In this document: positions 41,760 to 52,363 of the stretch, in pieces
Numbering within the stretch: position 1 is the stretch's first letter
How the letters are laid out: each line of letters starts with the position of its first letter
Source of the DNA: Fragilariopsis cylindrus CCMP1102
Lineage: Eukaryota; Bacillariophyta; Bacillariophyceae; Bacillariales; Bacillariaceae
Direction of reading: 5' to 3'
DNA: 64,000 bases
Assembly (NCBI GenBank): GCA_900095095.1
Contig: FMBT01000295.1
Coordinates: 62,001 to 126,000 of the forward strand
Notes under the pieces: model-generated
Database searches by the model: none
What the model was told of the DNA's origin: nothing
What the model saw: only the letters and a program-made list of their open reading frames with translations
Position numbers and translations under genes: made by a program

Positions 41760-44061
41760 ATGTGTACATCATTTGCAGCATCGTTGCTACAATCAATAAG
41801 GGCGTCAACATCTATGTTCTTCGTGATGTGTTTGTTATCATTACCGCATAACATTTTGAACGTTGTTACTGCCACTGCCACTGCCACTGCTTCTAATAAT
41901 GATGGCTATCGATCAGAAGATCGTATTCGTCTTGTTGAGAAGAGTTCGGCATTATTATTGAAAGATACAATCCTTGAGGCAAAGTCACTTCTGGTATCTT
42001 TGGGCGTACCGGAAATGAATCTATGTCGTAGTGGCGATAATACAAATCTTGCGATTAGCATGGCAACGAACCAAGAAGAAGAAGAAGAAGATGAAGAAGA
42101 CTACAACTATCTTTGGTATCTACCGCTATGCAACGACGACGATAATCAGCACCATAATATACCAGATAATATTGAGAGCAATGGTTCCACGAATAGTGAC
42201 GACGAGACAACGAGAATTTTAAGAATACTAGAGGAGGAGGAAGAAGAAGAGGAGCCAACCTTTGAAGAGGATCCTTGGTTTTGTATTACCATGGGATTGT
42301 GTGCCGTTGGATGTGTCATGACAGCTGCATTGGCTGCTGGTCTTACCATGGGTATGTTATCGATAGACCCATTGATGCTGCTCGTCAAGATTAGAGCCTC
42401 ACATTCACAGGAGGAGAAAAAACAGGCCGAGGCCCTCCTTCCAATTGTCAAACAACATCATTTGCTTCTTGTGACTCTCTTGCTTCTTAATTCTATGGCG
42501 AATGAAGCACTTCCACTATTCTTAGAAGTACTCGTATCTCCGGTCGTATCCGTTATACTTTCTGTCTCCTTTGTTCTAATGTAAGTGCGAAAGTACCATT
42601 GTGTGTGCGTGTGCGTGTGCGTGTGCGTGTGTGTGCAGTTTTCTAAGTTAGTAGTAACGAATCGAGTCTCAACATGACCATCGACTTATATTTTTTTAAA
42701 TGGAATAAAAAGTTTCGGAGAAATCCTCCCAAGTGCAATATTCACAGGACCGAAAAAACTTAAATTGGCTAGTAACATGGTGCCAATAGTGAAAATTGTT
42801 ATGTGTTTGTGTTATCCAATTTCGTACCCTATCGCAAAAGTACTAGATAAATTTCTTCATGACGATGATGGTGATGATGGTGGCGCCTTCGATAGGGGTG
42901 AGATATCAGCCCTAGTAAGGATTCAATACGAAGAAAGAATCGCGAATAAACGCCAACGTAAATTGGAACGAATGAGCACGGTACGATTAGTTGACAGTTC
43001 TGCGAAATTTCCTCATCCAAAAAAGCGACCACACGATTTGGTATTAGCATTGAAGGTGGCTAAAAGTGCATCGTTTAGAAATATCGCGGAAGAATCTGCA
43101 GATTTCTCAGATATGGATGACGTCCAATCTATACACGTAGACGAAGTTACGATGGTCGAGGGCGCACTTCAAATGAAGACGAAATTTGCTATGGACCATT
43201 TCACACCAATTCATCGAATGTTTGCCGTACCAGAAAATTTGATCCTAAATGAAGATAGCGTCGTAGATATCTATTCTTCTGGGTATAGTCGAATACCGGT
43301 ATACGAGCAGAACCGTCTCACGCCGAAGAGTCAAACTGCAATCAAGGGTATCTTACTGACGAAGCATCTAATTGTTGTCAATATGAACGAAGATCGTCCA
43401 CTTCTGACGATGCCATTGCTCATTCCTCCATGTGTATCACCCAAGATGAACCTTGTGGAACTCGTGAATCTCTTCCAGACGGGGAAATCTGGTCATTTTG
43501 CTTTGGTATGTGCACGTCCATCTGCTGGCAACACGGCTTTGAGGAACGGTAATGCTATTCCAGCTACTGCTGGTGTAATGGGGTAGGTTTTAGCTACCAT
43601 ATAGGTAGATTCTAATTGGAAAACATCATCCTATACATTGCACTAACGAATTAATATCTTAACTTCTTATTTTTCTCCTTCTCTCTTTTGCCTCTTCTAT
43701 CTGTTCACGGTATAGAGTTATCACGTTGGAAGATGTTTTGGAAGAGCTTCTGCAAGAGGAAATTTATGACGAGAATGATCAGATGGAAAAGGAAGCAGAA
43801 AAGATTGCTTATTGGGTAGGGAGAAAATGGAAGCGTCTCAAGAGAAGACGTGAACAGGAAGCGGCTGGTGAACCTGAACGATTATCGATGGCTTCTTTAG
43901 TGGTTGATGCCATAAATGCTTCTCAAATAGATAACAACTTCAATGCGACAAACGAATCGACATCTTTGCTTCAAAAAAATGAAGGCACTCGACGTAATGG
44001 TAGTGGACTATTGGGCTCTATTTTCCAAAGCTTAGGAATGAACAAAAATGACTCTTCCTAA
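41760..44061 (+). CDS. CNNM/CorC-type DUF21-CBS magnesium transporter (3 exons)
   Basis: Exons 41760-42580, 42713-43582 and 43716-44061 join in phase to 678 aa. A signal peptide is followed by an Asp/Glu-rich lumenal part. The DUF21 membrane domain has LAAGLTMGMLSID, LLLVTLLLLNSMANEALPLF and FGEILPSAIFTGP; the last crosses the intron 1 join. A CBS pair follows: MTKFAMDH-like KTKFAMDHFTPIHRMFAV, YSRIPVYE and VITLEDVLEELLQEEIYDE, the last spanning the intron 2 join. Animal CNNM and bacterial CorC members move Mg2+, sensed through ATP binding at the CBS pair. The cytosolic insert before the CBS pair is long and Ser/Asp-rich. Intron 1 begins with a gtgtgc microsatellite. Confidence 0.92.
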
Positions 44062-44224
44062 GGGTTGATATGTTCAATGCTAAGGAACGAAGTAACCGAT
44101 TGTTAAGCAACTTTTGGAAAGAAGATAAAAACTAGCCAGGCGGGAAAGAAAGAAAAAATAATTGATTCATCACTGTAATTAAATATTGAGATAAGCATAT
44201 ATTAGAAATTCAACAAGAAATGTT

Positions 44225-46162
44225 CTATTCTTTTTCTTCTTCTATCCATGTATATTTTTGTTTTTCTTTCCTTTCCCGTAGACCCCAGGGCATAAAGTCT
44301 TTATTTCGTCTTCCATATTCACCATCATCCCACACATTTTGTTTCCGACACGGAACACCACGCCTTCTTGCCAGTCCACTTACCGCCCCAGCCTCTCCTA
44401 GAGACCGATCTTTCGCGTCGACAACACTAGTGGCGGGCATCCCCTGGTAGTTCCGTTGATCCCCGGTGAAGAAATGCGTCCTACCTATTATGACATGCGT
44501 CCCCTCATCGAAATCATCGTCTTCCTCGTCAAGCCACTTAATAATATTAGAGTCATTTTCCTCCTCTTCGTCGTCCAAAATAGTGTAGTCCACAGAAATA
44601 TCTCCACCTCCAGTTTCTCCAGATTCTAAAAGCTGCTCGATCATTTTCTCATTTGCTTCCTCATCTTGATCAACCTCTTCGCCTACGAGCATAATTTTAG
44701 AGTTACGACCCCAAGCATCCTTTTTCCACTCAAATTCAGAAGAATCCTGAGGGCCATTCTGGTTTGTTGGTAAAGGAATATCACCGAAAGGATCGTCGAT
44801 ACTTATAGTCTCGTCCTGTATTTTACAGGAAAGTATCTCCAAACATTTGACTTCAATTACTAAAGGATCACCCCATAGTCCTTTAAGTCGACGAGCCACA
44901 TCAATTGCCGTTTGTAACGAATTGTACTTCGAAATAGGAATCAATGGACGGTATCCCATATCACCATCTTGAACAAATTCCCATGAATATAAACTGGACG
45001 GCGAAGAATAGGAATCAAGGTCTAATCCTTCTCGTAAAGACTCTCGTAATTCCGACAACATTTCCTTCGATTCTTCGTTCGGTTCCAAACAAAGAATGCA
45101 TGGTCCACCAAAATCGTCCTCAATCATCTTTCTTTGTTCTTCTCGTTTTTCTGCAGGGGATTTCTTCACCCGTGATGGAGGACCAGAAGAAACATGAGCA
45201 TCCTGTCTTTTTTGCTGGGCACTACTCATCCCATCGTATTTTTTCATAGCTTTGTACTTAGCTTTTCGTTCCTCTGATAAAATAAGTTCTTGAACTTCCT
45301 TATCTGATTCTTGATTTAATTGTTCATAATACGAGTCTAATGTTCCACTTTCTTCCACATCCGGTAACAATTTTTGATTTTCCCATTCCTTCTTCGTTGC
45401 TTCAATATTTGGAACGATCACCCATGAATCCAACGTGATATTAAAAGATTTTATTTCTAAATCTTCAATGACTTGAGCAACATCAAAAGCTGCATTGGGG
45501 GACTTATCAAAAGGATGAAATAATCGTATGGCTGGTGGCCATTCGTGAAAGACTGGATCTCGTGCATAGTGTCGTGCTCGTTGAAGTTTATCCCAGTCTT
45601 CTATGGGTGGAATAATTGCCAATGATGTTTCAAATTCTGTTATTACATCAGACGATGAAGAAGTATGTTGGTAATGATTCCTATTTTGATTTGTTGATAA
45701 TGAACCATCGTAGTCATAGTCGTCATCGTCATCATCGTCTTCGTCATCATCATAATTGTCTTGATAATATCCATCGTCGATCGGAGTTTCTCCTAAAACC
45801 ATCGAAAGACCAATATTTCTATCTACACGTACTGGAATTAGTAGTGATGGTACACGGAGACACTTTCTATTTATTTCATTTCGATTTCTGCTTACTATCG
45901 TTCCTCCAACAATTTCTCGCGAAAAGCTCATGACTCCTTGGAATATAGTCGTTTTTGTAGTTGGTGATGTTGATGTTGATGTTGATGTTGATGATGGTGT
46001 TGAAACCGTCCACAGAACAATAGAAATGAGAATTATTATGTTGACCGGAATACTCATAACAATGGATGTTATTCGTTCCGTCACTACTGATGCCGGTACA
46101 ACTCGTACATGCTGAGTTCGTCGTTCTCGTCGTTCTCGTCGCCGCCGCATTTTGAACGTCAT
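44225..46162 (-). CDS. 2H-phosphoesterase-fold protein lacking both catalytic histidines
   Basis: 645 aa from the ATG at 46162. An Arg-rich start and one hydrophobic helix (about 36-53) suggest membrane anchoring or organelle entry. After an Asp-rich linker comes LAIIPPIEDW...ARHYARD, then WPPAIRLFHPFD (208-219), FNITLDSW, GGPCILCLEPNEE and YRPLIPISKY (404-413). This is the layout of the 2'-5' RNA ligase/AKAP18-like 2H superfamily, whose members read WPPHxNLLYPF and PHLTLG. Here Ala211 and Leu407 stand where the two catalytic His are expected. The enzyme site is therefore probably dead, and RNA or nucleotide binding may remain. The acidic C-terminal 200 residues end in a basic RRRG/EKQK segment and have no domain I recognise. 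The 3' end faces the CNNM gene with 163 bases between them. Confidence 0.75.
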   Translation of the reverse strand: MTFKMRRRRERRERRTQHVRVVPASVVTERITSIVMSIPVNIIILISIVLWTVSTPSSTSTSTSTSPTTKTTIFQGVMSFSREIVGGTIVSRNRNEINRKCLRVPSLLIPVRVDRNIGLSMVLGETPIDDGYYQDNYDDDEDDDDDDDYDYDGSLSTNQNRNHYQHTSSSSDVITEFETSLAIIPPIEDWDKLQRARHYARDPVFHEWPPAIRLFHPFDKSPNAAFDVAQVIEDLEIKSFNITLDSWVIVPNIEATKKEWENQKLLPDVEESGTLDSYYEQLNQESDKEVQELILSEERKAKYKAMKKYDGMSSAQQKRQDAHVSSGPPSRVKKSPAEKREEQRKMIEDDFGGPCILCLEPNEESKEMLSELRESLREGLDLDSYSSPSSLYSWEFVQDGDMGYRPLIPISKYNSLQTAIDVARRLKGLWGDPLVIEVKCLEILSCKIQDETISIDDPFGDIPLPTNQNGPQDSSEFEWKKDAWGRNSKIMLVGEEVDQDEEANEKMIEQLLESGETGGGDISVDYTILDDEEEENDSNIIKWLDEEDDDFDEGTHVIIGRTHFFTGDQRNYQGMPATSVVDAKDRSLGEAGAVSGLARRRGVPCRKQNVWDDGEYGRRNKDFMPWGLRERKEKQKYTWIEEEKE

Positions 46163-47789
46163 GTGGCTGATTTAAAAATATTTGTTCCCTTATTGATAGA
46201 TTAGATGAGGCACTTGGTTACCTCTCCTAATATTATTATGGATGCCGACACTTTCAAAGTATGTTATCCTTCGAATTCGAAATTAAAAATTGACTGACAC
46301 ACGATAATAACTGAGTCGCGCACGATTGCATGGTGACGGATGGACGAGAGAAGATGAAGAGGATAAAAAAATTCTCCTGACCAATGTTGCATGATGTACT
46401 GGTAGTACTTCTTTTCTAGCTTGGAGTACGATCATTATTTGACCTACAAACCATCTCTTATTTCACTCCTTGTAACATTCTACGCATGAGATGAGATTCT
46501 TACTATTAGGCATGTTCCAGCTTTGAATGAACCACCACAACTTGATCTACCCCCTCCCCCTCCCCCTGCCCTCTCACTTGATTGGTTCGAAGCTTAGTCG
46601 ATAAGGTAAGTTCAATTTAATGTAGGAGTGAGGAGAGATTGTCTCCAGAAAGTAAAAAATGCACACAATCTATGAATATTATGTTCTCACCCAAACTGAC
46701 TATATGTAGGACTGTTTTGGACCGTGCGTGATAGCTCCTATTAGAGCTAATGAATGATACCCCCAGAAATGGAATTTAATGTGCTTCTCATGTTGTAACA
46801 TCTGTACACGGACATTCTCTCATTGCACAGTTAAATAAAGGTGCGTGGATTGAATTGGAACGCACCTATTACTGTTCAACAGAACAATACTTACGGATCC
46901 ACAGACTTTACTATGTACTGTGTATGTTGTTTCTGAGAGTAAAAATACCAAACACTTCCTCTATTACTAACAAGTGGCATCTATAATGTCTTAGCACAGT
47001 GATCCCACATTATGAATACAAAACTATGAGCCATCAGTTTGGCTTTGCGAGTGTGCATCCCTCTTGTCCAATCTTGTTTGGGTGAAAAATTGCTGGGCCT
47101 TCCGGCACTGTTAACAGCGTGGGGGTTGATCGAACCTAAGAATTAATCTCAATTTTTGAAAAGCTTGTACCGCATTTAGAAAGGTATTCATAGCGATGAG
47201 CGGGTGAGTATCCCTACCCACTTTTGTTTAGGGAAGCGGATATGAGAATCATACCTGGATTTTTACTTACATTTTTCTAAGTAAAAACCACGGAATAATT
47301 TTTGCTTCGCCTATCAACAAAAACAAATAAATCTCGAGTATCATTAAATATATCAAATCAACAAATTATCAGTTATTTAACATTAATAACAAATCAACGG
47401 TTGACTGACATTTATACTTAACGTATGATCACTGAACAATCAGTAAAAACTATCGTTAATTCAATAAAAATAATATTTATCACTCTTTTGGTTTCGAAGT
47501 GATGCTCAAAAGTACAATAAACTAAATATAAAAATAGGAAAAGGACAGTCGTGAAATAGTCATTAAAGGCGGAATCGGGCAACGAACTGAAACAATACTG
47601 GAACTGGAACGGGTTCACTTGAGAGATTAATCCCACCAACCAAGCAATGAACTAATTTAATAGAAGTCAACTAGGAGAGATTGACTCGGTTCGAAGTATC
47701 ATACGACTACGAAAACAAAAAATATACTGTAGAACTGCTGCATGTATTGTGTTGTTAGGTGACAGTTGGTTTCATAGTTTACTTTTATT
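46163..47789. other. 1.6-kb intergenic region, no supported gene
   Basis: No reading frame of interest. Contains a C-rich run (ccccctccccctccccctg, about 46550-46569), a gagtcgcgcacg word at about 46312, gactcggttcg at 47683 and tactgtag at 47725 (about 58 bases before the next ATG). A short tRNA-like string near 47120-47150 was examined and not accepted. Confidence 0.5.
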
Positions 47790-49805
47790 ATGATATCTTC
47801 GCATTCGTTTACTTCATCATCGTCGTCATCGTCGTCATCATTGTCGTCATCTTCTTCCAGTCAAGTTAAGCTGACTAGTAAGTGGAAACATACAATGGGT
47901 AGACAATCGCAGCCGTCGAATCCTCCAAAATCAGTGGTTACAACAACAACTACGACGGCAAAGAAAGGTGGTGGTAGTGGTATTTCAGCTCCATCATCAA
48001 TGTTTTCTTCGTTGCCTAGCAATAGAAAGAAACAGAAAGAACAACAATACCTTATCGATAACAGCTATAAAGGTGGTGCTACTAGAGAAACAATGAAAAA
48101 TAAGGATTATCACTATTACGGTGATAATACTAGCCAAACAGAATCGACTAGTGCTTTAACTTCATCTATATCATCCTTTCAGATTGATCCTTCCCCCATC
48201 TCCGACAATAATAATAATAGTATCAAAATGCGAGATCATCTTCGTCGTAGTTATGCTGATGACCCAAACAATAATAGTGATAATGAAATCAGCAATAGCA
48301 ATAGCAATAAGAGAGGTGTTGATAAAACAACGGGTAGTAGGAGAACAAAATCAGCGAATAATGAAATTATTGGAAGTGGATTACAAATACCATCATCATC
48401 GCCATCATCATCGAATGCTGGCAGTAATACAAATAATAATAGTAATAATAATAATACAAGTAATAATAATACAAATAATAATCAGATGATAGAGGTGTCA
48501 AAAATCACTGATTTAGTCGAACAAGAACTTCAATTACAGCGGGATAAGTACAAGGAGCAACTTGATCGAAAAGTAGAACGTTTTAAGATACGGCAAGATA
48601 AATTTCGTGAACAAAATGAACGTTTACGATCAGAACTTGATGATGCACGAAGAGAATTAGAAAAAGGTAGGAAGTTTCAGGCAGAACAAATGAGACATGC
48701 AACACGGAATGATCGTGTACACGATCAACAACAAAGTCGGATTGAAAATCTTGAAAGTGGAAATGGTACTATATTAAGTGATTTGCAGGAAGAACGGCAT
48801 GAATTGTTAGAGGAAGTTGAACAAATACAACAGCAGCATGAGAGAACTCAAGAAGAATTGGCTGCATTGAAGGTTCGAGTACGTAAGGATTCCGAAAAAA
48901 GACTTTCAGTAATGGAATGCTTGTCAACTTCATGGGAACATGAACAGATGGAAGCAAGACAAAAAGAAAAACAACTTAATTCCGAATTGGATATCATGTC
49001 TAAAACATTAAAGGCCGTACACGGTCAGTTGAAGGATAAGACCGAGGAATATGCCAAATTATATGCACTTCATTGGTCCACAAAATCTGAACTCGATTCT
49101 ATGAATGAAGCAGTGATACCTAGTAATAAGGAGGAAGAAATGGTAGAAGAACTTTGCAGAGAACGAGAATCGCATCAATCCGTTTGTTCGGAACATAAAC
49201 GGATTGTAAAGTTAAAGAATGATCAAATTTCAAAATATGAAATGAATATCCGTTCAATAAAATCTGAATTAAATTTAACTATAGAAAGATCTAACATAAA
49301 GGAAGAATCGATTATTGCATATCAGGCAGAGATTCAAAATAGAGAACAACAAGAGCAGGAGAATAATCATGGTGATGCCGATGAAGTTGAAGAATCACGA
49401 AAGGAAAATGAACGTTTAGAATCTGAAGTTACTGAATTGAAAGGTCAAGTGGAATCGTATCTACAAAATATGGCCCTCCAGAAAGAGTTTTGTGATAATT
49501 TAAAGGATCGTATATACAAGGAACAAGAGACGGAACAAGAGCAGATGGAAGAGATACATAAACTTAGTAAGCAAATCAAGAAACAGCAAAGGGAGACTGA
49601 AGAAAAGGATTTGATAATCTATGAACTGAATAAGATAATCGGAGAAGAGAGAGAGAAAGGCGGTGCCAGGAGTCAAAATAGTAATGGGGAAAAAAGGAGA
49701 TCGAAATCGTCATCGAGGACTCCAAAAAAATCTAGTATGAAGAAACAGCAAAGTCGTCCGAGCAAAGCCGAATCAAAGGCATCCAAAGGCAATGCATTGA
49801 AGTAA
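47790..49805 (+). CDS. Long coiled-coil protein, function unknown
   Basis: 671 aa, single exon. Residues 1-230 are low complexity: a Ser run at 8-28, then Ser/Asn/Thr-rich sequence with Asn runs up to about 220. From about 232 (VEQELQLQRDKYKEQLDRKV) to about 620 the sequence is almost continuous charged heptad-like helix rich in Glu, Gln, Lys, Arg and Leu, typical of a parallel coiled coil. A short gap lies near 430-450. The last 45 residues are Lys/Ser-rich. The start could also be the ATG at 47895 (MGRQSQPSNPPK), which would avoid the Ser run. A polyadenylation-like aataaa lies at 49892. A cytoskeletal, centrosomal or tethering role is possible but nothing specific shows it. Confidence 0.75.
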   Translation: MISSHSFTSSSSSSSSSLSSSSSSQVKLTSKWKHTMGRQSQPSNPPKSVVTTTTTTAKKGGGSGISAPSSMFSSLPSNRKKQKEQQYLIDNSYKGGATRETMKNKDYHYYGDNTSQTESTSALTSSISSFQIDPSPISDNNNNSIKMRDHLRRSYADDPNNNSDNEISNSNSNKRGVDKTTGSRRTKSANNEIIGSGLQIPSSSPSSSNAGSNTNNNSNNNNTSNNNTNNNQMIEVSKITDLVEQELQLQRDKYKEQLDRKVERFKIRQDKFREQNERLRSELDDARRELEKGRKFQAEQMRHATRNDRVHDQQQSRIENLESGNGTILSDLQEERHELLEEVEQIQQQHERTQEELAALKVRVRKDSEKRLSVMECLSTSWEHEQMEARQKEKQLNSELDIMSKTLKAVHGQLKDKTEEYAKLYALHWSTKSELDSMNEAVIPSNKEEEMVEELCRERESHQSVCSEHKRIVKLKNDQISKYEMNIRSIKSELNLTIERSNIKEESIIAYQAEIQNREQQEQENNHGDADEVEESRKENERLESEVTELKGQVESYLQNMALQKEFCDNLKDRIYKEQETEQEQMEEIHKLSKQIKKQQRETEEKDLIIYELNKIIGEEREKGGARSQNSNGEKRRSKSSSRTPKKSSMKKQQSRPSKAESKASKGNALK

Positions 49806-50065
49806 AGTGACACTTTCTTTGGTGTTGGTATCTTTTTAACGAACATAACGCAGGCAACGTACTGCTGCATTTCACATATTGTAAATGCAAAAATAAAGCA
49901 TAATTAATAATAACATAAGGATAATCTTGTTAAACTATCTACTACCTTGTTAGAAATTTATATACCAAGATGATTTACTCTTATTTGTAGCTCGTGCAAC
50001 TTGACTTAGTCAGCGTGTCATGCAGTATGCAATATAGCTGTGTGTTTTTTTTGTTTTGGTTGTGA

Positions 50066-51283
50066 TCAGAAAATATCTCCATCATCCTCAAGATCAAAGT
50101 TAATCGCTCCATCTAGGGCATTCATTTCTTGTTTTATGTCTACTTTTTCCTCCTTTTTCTTATTACCGCTATTCGTTGACGCTAACGCTAACGCTGATGG
50201 TGCTTTGTTTGTTTTTGGGAAACAAGGAATGTTCCGATCGTGTAATTCCTTAATAAACATTGGATCTAATAATTTTTCTTTTGATAAAGAATCATTATCA
50301 TACAAATTAAATAATTCTTTCATTTCTTTATCGTCTTTAGAAGAATCCCGGGGGGTATCACCATCATGATCCGCCTGGTCGGGATTTGCACCAAGTATAA
50401 GTAATAATTGGCAACATTCTTTGTTACCACCAATAACAGCTGCTTGTAATATACTAATACCATCATGATCCACAGAATTAATATTTGCCCCCTCTAGCAC
50501 TAATGCTTCTACACATTCAATATGGCCACGATCAGTTGCTAAATGAAGTGGAGTTTGACCCGATACGTCCAATGCGTTTGGACATATTGTTGACGATGTG
50601 TCCAGTAATATTTTTTTCAATTCCTCTATTCGACCTTCGCGTGCTGCTGCATGTAATGGATATTGAGAATCCTCCAGTGCTAATTCATCTTTTTGTTCTT
50701 TGTCGTATTCTCCTGCCAACGTACTTGGTTTATCACCCATACCCATCATATCAATTGCAGCATCACCCTCTAATTCATAATCTTCATCGTCATCACCTTC
50801 AGCAATATTTTTAATAAATTGATAATGTATTGCCTTATCGATATAATTTTGCATGGCTGTTATTCGATCCATACCCATACGATTATACCAAGCTCGGTAC
50901 TTCGCTGTTGCAACTAAATCGTATGCTGCTGGTGGACTAGATTGATACTCAGTACAGTCTCCCAAAGTACCTTGTTTGTATAGACCATAATAATCTAATT
51001 GAGTGTGTTGTGGTAATCGTTTCAATTCTGATCCCATTACTACAACACAAGCCTGGAAACGTTCATTGACAAGAGACTCTTGGGAACCATCTTTCAATGT
51101 TACATTGCCATTTTCATCCTTATTTCCCTTATTGTCATTATCGTCATCATCGCGCCTTCGTCGTCGTCGCAATGCTCGTTCCGTAAATATGGTTGCGGCA
51201 GCAACAGCAACAACTGTCATTGTTGCCACGACAAACACAGAAGAGGAGGTTGACTTCATTTTTGAGAAGAATGAAGAATTCAT
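50066..51283 (-). CDS. Acyl-CoA-binding domain plus ankyrin-repeat protein
   Basis: 405 aa from the ATG at 51283. One N-terminal hydrophobic helix (about 14-33) is followed by Arg-rich residues, a signal anchor. The acyl-CoA-binding domain spans about 69-155: ERFQACVVVMG, LDYYGLYKQGTLGDC, KYRAWYNRMGM and AMQNYIDKAI, with the YGLYKQ and K..AW signatures intact. Three to four ankyrin repeats follow from about 208 (YPLHAAAREGRIEEL, GQTPLHLATDRGHIECVEAL, GISILQAAVIGG, DGDTPRD). The order anchor-ACBP-ankyrin matches plant ACBP1/2 and animal ACBD6. Such proteins bind long-chain acyl-CoA and partner proteins at ER or plasma membrane. The tail is Lys- and Asp-rich. Confidence 0.92.
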   Translation of the reverse strand: MNSSFFSKMKSTSSSVFVVATMTVVAVAAATIFTERALRRRRRRDDDDNDNKGNKDENGNVTLKDGSQESLVNERFQACVVVMGSELKRLPQHTQLDYYGLYKQGTLGDCTEYQSSPPAAYDLVATAKYRAWYNRMGMDRITAMQNYIDKAIHYQFIKNIAEGDDDEDYELEGDAAIDMMGMGDKPSTLAGEYDKEQKDELALEDSQYPLHAAAREGRIEELKKILLDTSSTICPNALDVSGQTPLHLATDRGHIECVEALVLEGANINSVDHDGISILQAAVIGGNKECCQLLLILGANPDQADHDGDTPRDSSKDDKEMKELFNLYDNDSLSKEKLLDPMFIKELHDRNIPCFPKTNKAPSALALASTNSGNKKKEEKVDIKQEMNALDGAINFDLEDDGDIF

Positions 51284-52363
51284 CTTTTGCTTGGCGGAGA
51301 TACAGTAGATAAATCTGATGGTCGGTAACTCTATACGCTGCTACAGAATGCTAAGATGCAATGCTACAATTCTGCTGGCTGCTTATTATTGTTTTACTGT
51401 ATCTCTTTTTGTTACTGTGCACAATAATAACAAGATATGATTTAAAGTTACCAGTCTTCGAGTCAAGAGTCGAGTCCTGCAATGTAAATGTCATTGGTGC
51501 AGAAGTTGAAAGTGAGTCAAAAAATATAATAAGTCCGCGTGAATAATTCTTTTTTAGCGCGATCACGATAATTAACGCGCTCCCCTCCGAGCGCGAACAC
51601 GAAGAGAACACGATACTGTACACTCAAAAGAAGATACTTTTCATATTGTTCTGTCGGAATAGAATGTTAAGATCAAACTTATCTCGTGTAGTTGAAGTCA
51701 CATTGTTGAAACTTGTTGCTGTTGCTGTTGCTGCTGATGGCGTCCACCCAAGCCATAGTCTCCACCACTACCAGTATTCGCCAACGAACCACCTTTTTTT
51801 CCAAACAGAATTAGTCTTTTCCAACGTACCACCTATTTTTCCAAGCAGCATGCTTTTTCCAACGTACCACCTTTTTTTCCAAGCAGCATGCCTTTTATGT
51901 ACTATCCTTCAGATAAATTAGACATCAGTTCCGAACATTTTCATCTATGGGAAACATTTTGGTGGTAATAGTGATCTGCAGAAAGCTCACAATGATGGAA
52001 ATTGCAGTCTCTATTAAAATAAACTATACAAACGATCTTTCTTGGGAAATTTTCAATTGAATTTAATTGAATTGAATCGAAGAAAAAGTCAAATACAAAT
52101 ATAATATATGATACCTACTATTCTTGACGAATGGGAGCGGTACACAAACAAAAACACGCACAACCTACTAACTGATTCTTAATTATATCTTACGAAGACA
52201 CCTTCGACCAAATAACCTTCGACCAAATAATAATAATATGTGGTTGGATACTATTACTTTATATTCTACTTGTCAATTGATATTTTTTGAAGATAATAGA
52301 AGATATTTATGATCAAACCTTAATTACCACCCAAATGCGTATATCGGTATTCAATTTTTTTTA
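51284..52363. other. Intergenic region with a ~39-bp minisatellite
   Basis: No gene seen. tacagtag lies at 51301, 18 bases upstream of the ACBP start, and tactgta at 51614. Words cgagtcaagagtcgagtcc lie at about 51467-51485. Right of 52000 the sequence is AT-rich with short direct repeats (aattgaatttaattgaattg; accttcgaccaaataa twice near 52200-52230). Confidence 0.5.
51781..51896. repeat. Minisatellite, three units of 38-40 bp
   Basis: Units start with ccaacgaaccacc or ccaacgtaccacc at 51781, 51821 and 51859. Each has a T run and ends ccaagcagcatg (the first unit is diverged: ccaaacagaattag). Non-coding. Confidence 0.88.

Noticed and set aside
47100-47160. tRNA-Asn-like string (ctgttaac followed by ttgatcgaacc)
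   Set aside because: No cloverleaf could be folded by eye; arms are mismatched and spacing is wrong.
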